NCBI GenBank assembly: GCA_036925085.1
Contig: JAUPFP010000035.1
Span: 1,131,501 to 1,195,500, forward strand
From: Brachycybe producta
Taxonomy: Eukaryota > Arthropoda > Diplopoda > Playtdesmida > Andrognathidae
DNA: 64,000 nt
Direction of reading: 5' to 3'
The translations under genes were made by a program, and so were the position numbers. The notes under the pieces are model-generated. The model had not been told where the DNA came from. It saw nothing but the letters and a program-made list of their open reading frames with translations, and ran no database searches. Position 1 is the stretch's first letter. Each line of letters starts with the position of its first letter. Shown here in pieces: positions 45,020-53,600 of this stretch.

Positions 45020-45512
45020 TAGTGTGTGCCAGCGAATAGCGACTTGCTACTTCAAGTCGCTATGCTAGTCACTAGTCGCTAGTCGCAGACGCTATGCTCA
45101 AGGTAGCAGGTATGAAGTTCCAGCTTAATGTGTTAAGGTGCCTGAATACATATTTATTTTGTTTCCGTCCCCTCGGACGTCTCGCTAGCATGGCTGTTAT
45201 GTTCTATAGGAAATCTCTTCGACAGCTAGTGGTTTTGAGAAAATTTATAATTTTCAAGTGAACGTTTTTTCATTTTCAAATGTGGTAGAAGCAACTTGTT
45301 TCCTACCATGCTTCCAGGGTCAGTGAAACAAAAGTAAACATTCTCACAGGCACTCTTCAAATTAACGTAGGCTGATGTAATCAACATAGAATAGCCCAAA
45401 TGTTTTCCTATTGATTTGTAGCATTCTGCTGTCCGCACTGCCTTTAGAAAGACTTCGAGTTGCCATGTGAACGTATCTAGCAGAAATGTTGATACTTAAG
45501 TCTTTCGCTTGT

Positions 45513-45789
45513 TATGACTGTGTATGACCAGGGACACTAGAAGTGTATTTGGTGCACACAGTACAATTGATCGTTTTCTAAAATCGTCCATCTCAATGTT
45601 GCACATGGCTGAAATTTAAAGTCCCTCTTCCCAAAAATAACTAAGTCCAAAGTTTGACTTTGCAAAGTATAAAATGGTATTTTAATCAAACTTAACAACA
45701 TGTTGGGTTCATGAGTGGGGTTCTGTCTGCCTCTTGTCTTGAACCTCCATGCTTCCATTTATACAAACTAGACACAATAGAACATATGT
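45513..45789. other. Interval without recognised feature
   Basis: Mixed sequence between the fold-back repeat and the repeat at 45790. A 73-codon ORF here has no features. Confidence 0.3.
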
Positions 45790-46076
45790 TTACAGCATAA
45801 AGGCATCAGGTGTTTACAAAACTAATGGACACACCAGGTCCTTATAAAACATTAACACAATATTAGACAACAAACTATAAAAGTAAATTATTGTGATTTA
45901 ACTTTTTCGATTTGCTTAACTCACCGGTCCTCTTTTGACCAACCAGGATATATCCTGCTTGGATCGTTGATATAGACCCCTTGACCAATACCTCATCTTT
46001 GTGGGCACTGGGCAGGGAGGTGTCGTCTTGATGACCTCCCGGCCACCCACAAGCATGAGAAGAGGCACCTGGATTC
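45790..46076 (-). repeat. Interspersed repeat, copy 2
   Basis: Inverse match of 34030-34335 with moderate divergence (AGGATATATCCTG and TGGTCAAGGGG... are the clearest blocks). It ends where the MITE at 46077 begins. Confidence 0.6.
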
Positions 46077-46244
46077 ACAGGCAGTTAGAAATGACGACTC
46101 TTGTTTTGACGACCGGGAACTTCTAATTGGTTTGTTGTGTGGTTCGATGTTGAATAACCTACAATAACCAACCAATTAGAAGTTGCTGGTCGTCATAATA
46201 AGGGCGGAGCAAATTGAAGTTCTCTCCTATTTCTAACTGCCTGT
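46077..46244. mobile_element. MITE, ACAGGCAGTTAG family, copy 2
   Basis: Begins ACAGGCAGTTAGAAAT and ends ATTTCTAACTGCCTGT, with an internal AAGGGCGGAGC block as in the copy at 12700. The flanks CCTGGATTC and CCTTGGTTC agree at 7 of 9 positions, compatible with an aged 9-base duplication. Confidence 0.75.
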
Positions 46245-46330
46245 CCTTGGTTCTAGTTACATCAATAAATACATTTTTACAGGGTGTGTGTAAATGTTGG
46301 ATTCGTTACAGATTATATGTTGAAATGCAC

Positions 46331-47004
46331 TGTGAGCTTTTGACGTTGACCTTATAATTATTACCAACTTATGATGATGTTTACCATAACTCGTTTCTTC
46401 TCCAGGTCGTGCAGTGACTGCACGAAGAAGATTCGAGTTACAGAAAGAGTCGGATGGAGATCGATTGTGATCATCCTTCTGTGCAGGGGTGTAGTTTTTA
46501 CAGAAAGATGGTGACCATCTCTCCTGGTCGATGCTGATGTACATCTTCCTGTTGTTACCAGAAGATGTTGTAGCTCTTCCAGGATCTGTATGTCTCCTTG
46601 CCTTGTGGTGTTTCTGGTTTGCCTAGAGAAGGATTAGTTTCCAGACAGATAGACAACGCAGTTTCTCATTGTAACGCTTTATTCATTCTTGCTCAGAAAC
46701 ATCAAGAGTACAAGAATGAATTGTTATGTTAAAGGTGCATCCTCAGACCCATGATGTGGTATGGATATAGAATTCTTCGTAATACAAAAGTTGAGCAAGT
46801 AAGCACGATGAACAAAGAGGAACACGGTCCTTTTATACCTTGGACCTGTGTCACCTACAAGGTGTAACCAGGTCCAAGTGACCATGGTCCTAAAAGTATC
46901 AATCCGCCACTTCGATATGAGTCAGAAAGGAGGGAGGGACAAGCAGGAGTTGTTTACCCCCTAGGCTATGGTTTTGGCGGGATCGGGAGTTACTGGATAT
47001 TACA
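46331..47004 (-). repeat. Old LTR of the D-type family (F)
   Basis: On the minus strand it runs from a TGTAA-type start at 47004 to AGCTCACA at 46331. The hairpin, TATAAAAGG and polyadenylation region are recognisable against the D LTR but with many differences. It is followed on the right by 3' internal sequence of the same family, so it was a 3' LTR. Confidence 0.85.
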
Positions 47005-47190
47005 TACCCCCCAACTTTGCTTGGAGTACGTCTTCGTACTCCAGCCACGCACTCCAGCCAAAGGTGGAGGGGTCAAGTTACGCAAGCAGAGGAAATGGGT
47101 TGCCGTGAACGCACCTTGTACAATGGTAGATTTAGGAAGGCACTAGCACATGAAGTGTCAGTGTCTTCCAATGGGGTTACAGCACTATCT
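47005..47190 (-). mobile_element. Scrap of internal 3' end of element F
   Basis: Matches the last 170 or so bases before the 3' LTR of D: the purine tract, the stem GGAGTACG/CGTACTCC, GTCAAGTTACGCA, and GGCACT-type phrases. The rest of the element is gone. Confidence 0.75.
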
Positions 47191-47329
47191 AATATACTGT
47201 ACGTTGAATGGCTCATTGAATACAAGTCGATTGAACAAGTAGAAACATTTTGACCTTCACAAGTTTTCTGATGCAAAGTTGCCACTAGTTGATCGTGTTG
47301 GATGGTAAATGCAAAAACGGAAACAATAT

Positions 47330-47692
47330 TAAGAGCCTAGATACACCGCCATCTTGTTGTTTTGAGCAGACGATAACGAGACAAATGAATGTTACTACAT
47401 AGTGTTACTAAACCTGCAAGAAATCGCCTCACAATCGTTCAGTTAAAATACACTAAAGTGCAAAATGCAATAATACGTATTGTTCTTTAATTGCTCGATT
47501 TATATAAATTTTGAAAAGGCCCTTTGATTTTTAAACAACGTTCAAAATCGTTTGTTTTTTAACTCCATGTTAAATTACATTGGACCAAAAACTGTCCCAC
47601 AAACATTTGAAAAACTCTCGTTAAAAACGATTTAGAACAATAACAAAAAATTTAGCACGTGCTTTCCTGTATTGGCTTCACAAAGTTTCCTT
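47330..47692 (-). repeat. Satellite-related repeat hosting D, left part
   Basis: Inverse match of the array near 32.9-33.8 kb (GAGCGATTGTGAGGCGATTTCTTGC appears inverted; CCATGTTAAAT, CCCACAAACATTTGA and CTCGTTAAAAACGA phrases). It continues at 57750 after element D. Confidence 0.7.
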
Positions 47693-47873
47693 TGTAACAC
47701 CCTGTAAATCGTGATCCCACCAAAACCATAGCCTGGGGGGTAAACAACTCTCAACCGTCCCTCCCTCCTCTCTGACTCACCTTTCTGACTCATGCCCAAG
47801 TGGCGGATTGATACATAAAGGACCATGGTCACTTGGACCTGGTTACACCTCGCAGGTGTACACAGGTCCAAGG

Positions 47874-47880
47874 TATAAAA
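47874..47880 (+). promoter_or_regulatory. TATA box in the 5' LTR of D
   Basis: TATAAAA followed by GG, directly after the inverted repeat. It is conserved in B, E, F and the 3' LTR, so it is the likely core promoter; transcription should start about 25-30 bases later. Confidence 0.75.
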
Positions 47881-48013
47881 GGACCATGTTCCTCTTTGTT
47901 CCTCAGTTCTTTCCTTTGCCTGTTTTTGCGATACATTCCAAATCAATGGGCCTGAGGATTTCCAGTTAGTATTTTACTATTCACCCTTGTATCTGTACTT
48001 CTTACAAGGAATG

Positions 48014-48019
48014 AATAAA
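48014..48019 (+). terminator. Polyadenylation signal in D LTR
   Basis: AATAAA followed by a GTGTTGTAAT GT-rich stretch. The active copy would be its equivalent in the 3' LTR at 57384-57389. Confidence 0.65.
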
Positions 48020-48381
48020 AGTGTTGTAATAAGAAGTAGCGTTGTCTCTATGTTTATGTAAATAACTTCTCTTCAGAGGCCGGAGGTTTCATAGGGCAGG
48101 AGCTATACGATTCTCAGCAGCTACAACATCTTCTCTAGTCGGAATACCGATGGAGAAGATGTATATCAGCATCAACCGGAAGAGAGAGAGATGGCCGCCA
48201 CTCTCCTGCATTGATTTCACCCCCATGCAGAAGAGTGACTACAATCTATCTCCATCCAGCTCTCTCTACAGCTCGGATCTTCTCTGTGCAGGTGTCATAC
48301 TGCTCAGAGAAGAAACGAAAAGTAGAAAATGTCATCTAAAGGTTGGTAATAAAATATTGGTTGATGTCAAAAGCTCACATT

Positions 48382-48399
48382 TGGTGGAGGTGCGGGGTA
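48382..48399 (+). promoter_or_regulatory. Primer binding site of element D
   Basis: TGGTGGAGGTGCGGGGTA two bases after the LTR. It is complementary to a tRNA 3' end of the form GCACCTCCACCA, as expected for some tRNA-Ala species. The first nine bases are shared with the primer site of C. Confidence 0.78.
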
Positions 48400-48501
48400 T
48401 AGCTCCATCTGCCTTCTCCGACCTGTAAACAGAAGCCGTCCTTTGTCCTAAGTCTCGTGATTGTGCCTCACGAGGCTTCGTCCGTCCTTTCTATGTTGGA
48501 G

Positions 48502-48865
48502 CCACGTATGGAGACCCTCGATAGCGTCAAAGTCAACCGCGTGGCGCCTGTCTGTAAAACCGCGTATGGAGACCCTCGATCACGTCAAAGTCAACCGCGC
48601 GGCGTCCTTTGTGTTGGAACCACGTGTGGAGACCCTCGATAGCGTCAAAGTCGACCACGTGGCGCCTTTGTAAAACCGCGTATGGAGGCCCTCGATCACG
48701 TCAAAGCCAACCGCGCGGCGTCCTTTGTGTTGGAACCACGTATGGAGGCCCTCGATAGCGTCAAAGCCAACCGCGTGGCGCCTTTTTATGTTGGGATCAT
48801 GTATGGAGGCCCTCGATCACGTCAAAGCCAACCGCATGGTACCATTTCTGTGGAATCGCGAAAGA
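48502..48865 (+). repeat. Dimeric tandem repeat in the leader of D
   Basis: Six units of about 60 bases beginning CACGTATGGAG or CGCGTATGGAG and containing CCCTCGAT-AGCG-TCAAAG or CCCTCGAT-CACG-TCAAAG. The two subtypes alternate strictly, so the real period is about 120 bases repeated three times. No sustained ORF. Confidence 0.9.
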
Positions 48866-50697
48866 GACTTGTGGCTACACACACCACGTGTCGACCGCGC
48901 GATTCTGTGTCCTGTCCTTAGAGACACGTGGGAACGAACTTTTGTCTGCTGACCGCTTAGCACTCGGAAAGTGGACAACCGTTTGGACACACGTGTTTCC
49001 GTCCGTGTTTTTGTATTTCATGTTTCCATTACAATCACCCACTGTCACCTTCACTCTTCTTTAATTTTCAAAGTGAAACCCACACCACGTGGGCAACACT
49101 TTAAACAAATTCTTCTTACTCTCCGAGAGGAGTTTGCAGTCTCATTATGAGATGAGCAAACAAATCTCATCTACTAATCTATTCATCTATTAATAGGCTT
49201 TTAAAGGACGTGTGTGTCTTTTAAAATGTCCTATTATCTTCACTCTTCATCTTTAATTTTCAAGCAAGATTCTCCCTAACTCTATCTCATTGTTAGGGGG
49301 CTTACAAGCTTAAAACACACTTTTTCTAGCCACGTGGGACTTTCTTGTCCCCCCTTTTCTTTGTTCTTTGTTTTTACACTTGTGTTTCCCTTGGGACCCT
49401 CTATGTCCCAAGTCATGTTCTTCAATTTCTTCATCATCATCACCTCAATGCATCATCACATGAACTTTCTCCATTGGACATCACTGAAGCCCGGCCGCCA
49501 TCTTGGATCGACCGGACACTCTTCAAAAAGCGCCAACGGAGCGGTTTTTCGCTCCATGTGACTCATTGTTGTACCTTCTCTCATCTTTTTGTGTTCTCTT
49601 CTCTTCTCTTCTCTTCCAGAGGGTTGCACTCACGCGCCCCCTGGCGGAGTTCCTCTTGTTAGAGAAAACTTCTCTTTTCCTTTGAATTTTCTCTCTTTTT
49701 GTGTCTTTCTCCTGGCCACCATAAAAACGTGCCCCGGAGGAACTTTTCAATCATCAATTTTTGGACATTGCAATAAACTGAACCGGAAGTGGCCACCTCA
49801 GCGCCACCTACGGACTTCTTCCTTCTACTCAACATAGTCCCTCACTGGGCACTGACTCTGTCTTTTCATCCAGAGCCATCCAGCAGTGAGGACTCAAAAT
49901 TTCTCCAGTCTGAACATTTCTTCTGGTTCACCAAGTATTTATCTTGTTGAACACACTTCAATTTCTACACTGTTTTACTGTTTTAATAAAACTAAATTGA
50001 AACTTTTGATGTGCGGGCACCGCACCTAAGTTTTAAACTTTCAAAGTAAAACAGCTTTCTTTTCTTGCTTCTTTGGAGAGTTCAGCCATCTTGAACTTCC
50101 CCTTTGTTTGTGCATTTAAAAAGTTCAGCCATCTTGAACTTTTTGTTCTTTGTGTGTTCTTCACACACACACTCTTCATTCTTGTTTCTAAGTAAAACTA
50201 AAAGTGCGGGCACCGCGCTCTAGCTTTACTCTTCGTATTGCTTTCCTCTTCTTCAGGCAACTGCAATACACTTCCATTTCTAATTCACTTTCCGCAGTGC
50301 AATTTCGATTGGGTGGTGTCCCACGCTCGCAATTGCATTGTACATCTGTTGTTTCTTCATCGAGACTTTTGGGGATTCTTATAACCTCCACGTGGTCACC
50401 AAATACCACGTGTAGAGAGAGATCTTACCAAAATTGATACTCAATAAAGAATTTACAAACACACTGTACCAGTTGGGATCGTCACCCCCAACTGAAGAAC
50501 AACGCCAACACCAACACAGCCACTTAAACAACGATACCATCTTTATTAAACGTAGGGAAACTATCGTCACTCAGTGTATAAGGGTACGATAGTGTCGGTT
50601 GCCGACGAAAAGACTGCAATCTACAGCGAGATCAACGGCCAAACCTACATAACACCGACTTACATTGATCACTACGTGTTACACAAGCCTTAACATA
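48866..50697 (+). other. Long leader of D without recognisable gag
   Basis: About 1.8 kb with only short ORFs, none capsid-like and none with a zinc knuckle. It holds several CACGTG palindromes (near 49087, 49331, 50391), a repeated TGCGGGCACCGC phrase (50011 and 50204), and GCAATAAACTGAACCGGAAG near 49771 that resembles a segment after gag in element E. Confidence 0.7.
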
Positions 50698-53600
50698 ATG
50701 GATGCTCACCCACGACTAACTGGGACCGCCCGGAGAGCTCTTCCGCACTCCAGGGGAAGCATATATCCATCAGCATTATGGAGGGCCTATGCAACATCAC
50801 AGACATACGATACACAATACGCCGCATCATCACGTGTGGCTGTCCCACTCGGACCCACCATAGATCCAGTTATTCAACCTGGGACCTGGTGGGTGCCACG
50901 AAGTGGCGGCACCCAAAGTAATGATGTGCATCAACAGTCTACACGGCGCACGGCTCGGCCCACAAACAATAGTACATTTCGACGCCTAATGTCGTCCACA
51001 TGTTACTCCAGATATCAACAGGAGCGACCTCCGCTACTACCAGATCCACTTCCCACACAGTCGTGTGATGGCTGTAAACTCAACACCATCATGCATCAAC
51101 TTAATGAACTAAAAATACAGATCACTCACATGATGATTATTCATAATGGCACCCAACCGCCGCCTGCGCCACCACCGACTACATGTACTACAACACCACA
51201 ATATCGTAGCGAAGCAGATAACTCTCCGCCGTACGCTGTCGGGCACCGAGAGCCGTACGAGTCCGGCTACGATTCATACTACAGACGACATGTACCAGGT
51301 CCATACACGACACCTGAAGAGCGCGCGTACTATGTACCGCGCTATACAAACTATGAGCGTACAGAACATCAGTACGCGCACCCGATCTACGATTTCACAA
51401 GGGAGGCCTCCGATACGGACCACCGTAGTGTGGTCATGGTACCGGATATGCCTCCTGAGACAACCAATTATGACAGAGCACCGGCCGGCATGCCAATAAT
51501 GATGGTCGACTACATCCCGGAATTAACCTGGGGAATGGATGACCTAACTACCTGGCATGGTACCCTTGAGGTCATTAACCTCGCCACCGCCGCCCTGGGT
51601 TGCACCGCCAATGAGGTGGTCGCCATCTTGGCTCCAGGTGGTGGGGCTTCACTCCAAGGGCGCCCCTGCTGCCGCCGGATGCTGAAAGACCTATATAGAC
51701 AACTGAAGAATACTTGCATGCCCCAAGAGATAGGAGATCATAGTGTCAGTGATGACAGTCCGAAAATCACTGTCACTATCAATGGCAAAGAGGTCCGCAT
51801 GCTCGTAGACACCGGAGCTCATGGTAGTGTAATATCCAAGGCACTTGCAAAGCAGCTCCAACTCAACATCAAGCCTATGGCCCATCCGCCAAGGATTGAG
51901 GGAGTTGGAGGAAACACCATCGCCGTGGCAGGGCAAGTCTCCGCTACTGTGGAAATTGCCAAACAATCTGCCACGGGCCGCCTGCTGGTTATCACTGGCC
52001 CACCCGACGCCATCTTAGGCCGAGACCTGGGTAGGGCACTGAAGCTCCTTGTGTCTATGCAGACCAATAAAGTCTACTTAGAAGACGACCTTTTTGAATC
52101 AGCACTCCGAAGGCAGAGTATTCAGGCGTACGTCAAGAGTGCCCTGGAAGAAATCACGCCAGCCACTCTTGGGGAGTCGGACACCGCTCCCATTGAAGTC
52201 AAGCTTATGCAGCAACCGAACGAATACCTAGTAGTCAAAGGGCTAACACAGCTCACTGGCCATGGGACAACACTAGTGGAGGTAGAGGCCTCTGGGATCC
52301 TCACAGATCAGGATCTTTTCGTGGTCTCTCCTGACGAGAAGCTACGCGCCTCGAGGGGGGTCTGGGTGGCCCCCGGCATTATGCAAGGCCGTAACAGCAA
52401 CAGCTTCCTAGTCGAGGTCCTGAACACTACTACGGGGCCATTGACCCTGGCCTCCGGCGAAGTGATAGCCCACGTACAAAAAGACTACTGTTTCGAAACG
52501 GTTGAAGTAAAGACCACTTCAAACGCTGACCCGATCATGACAAAAGAGTCAGGCGCTAAATTCGATGAAGCAATGCAACTCGGACCTCGATTACGTAATG
52601 GCCAGAGGCGCATTCTAATGGATCTTTTGAGATCCTATCGAGATGTCTTCGCGCTAGAAACGTCGGAACTTGGATGTACCAACCTCACGGAACATCGAAT
52701 CGATACTGGCGATCATGCACCCGTGCGGGAACCCCTCCGAAGGAGTGGCCCCGAGCAGCGGGAGATCATCCGGAAGACAGTTGAGGAAATGCTCAAATCC
52801 GGAGTAGCCAGCGAATCCAAGTCTCCTTATGCTTCAGCAGTAGTCCTGGTGAAGAAGAAGGATGGACAATGGCGTTTCTGCGTTGACTATAGACGACTGA
52901 ACGATATCACCAAACCAGACAATTTCCCACTACCCCGAATCGATGATGCTTTAGACTCGCTTCGTGGGTCGAGAATCTTCGCGACCCTCGACATGATCTC
53001 CGGCTATTGGCAATTTGAGGTCGCCAAAGAGGATAGGGAGAAGACCGCGTTCATCACACCCGGTGGGCTGTTCGAATTCAATCGGATGCCCTTCGGTCTG
53101 CGTAACGCTCCTGCAACTATGCAGCGCGCCCTGGATATCCTTTTGGCTGGCCACAAATGGGAGACTTGTCTAGTCTACCTAGACGACATCATCGTATTCG
53201 GCGCGACTTTTGAACAGTTTTTGGAAAGGTTGGACTGCGTCCTAGGACTCCTAAGAGAGGCGGGGTTGAAGCTTCACCCCGAAAAGAGCTTCTTCGGCTA
53301 CGACGAAGTCCTCTACCTGGGACACATCATCTCCAAAGAAGGAGTGCGTCCAGACCCGAAGAAAGTGGTTGCCATCTCCGACTTAGCGGCGCCTACTAAT
53401 GTCAAGGAGGTGAAGCGATTTCTGGGCATGGCCGGTTTCTACCGGCGATTTATTGTTAACTTTGCCCACATCGCTAAACCACTCACGGATATGACCAAAA
53501 AGGGGCTGCCCTTTTTATGGACGATCGACAGAGAAGCAGCATTCACTCTGTTAAAGACTAAACTTGTCACCGCGCCAATATTGGCCATTTACGACCCAGA

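Larger units (their letters stand above)
40360..45512. repeat. Palindromic (fold-back) repeat with P element at its centre
   Basis: Two pairs of inverted blocks lie symmetrically about the P element: 40360-40455 with 45424-45512 (shared phrases AAGACT-AAGTATCAAC, CACATGGCAA, CGAAGTCTTTCT, in inverse orientation), and 40886-40905 with about 45095-45125 (TTAAGCT..AACTTCAT). Both inner flanks are dense in GCGAC/GTCGC motifs, and the left one holds a perfect 11-base palindrome at 41023-41046. The 45226-45438 ORF on the minus strand lies in the right arm and is unassigned. The middle parts of the arms do not match, so the structure is old or composite. Confidence 0.45.
47693..48379 (+). repeat. 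5' LTR of element D
   Basis: TGTAACACCC...AGCTCACA. It includes a 10-base inverted repeat CTTGGACCTG/CAGGTCCAAG enclosing ACACCT/AGGTGT just upstream of the TATA box, and an acceptor-like TTCTCTTCAG at 48068-48077. A 77-codon frame inside is not thought to be coding. Confidence 0.95.

Noticed and set aside
48150-48388. A 77-codon frame inside the D-type LTR, repeated in each LTR copy
   Set aside because: It is shared because the LTRs are copies. It has no protein-like features and the older copy B does not keep it clean.
48390-48410. GGGGTATAGCTCC after the D LTR as a tRNA gene start
   Set aside because: No cloverleaf follows; the sequence is explained as the primer binding site and its continuation.
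48502-48865. CRISPR-like array
   Set aside because: Units are contiguous without unique spacers and lie in the leader of a retrotransposon in animal DNA.
50188-50409. Short ORFs in the leader of D as a hidden gag
   Set aside because: No capsid core or CCHC knuckle in any frame. The Cys pairs seen are not in knuckle spacing.
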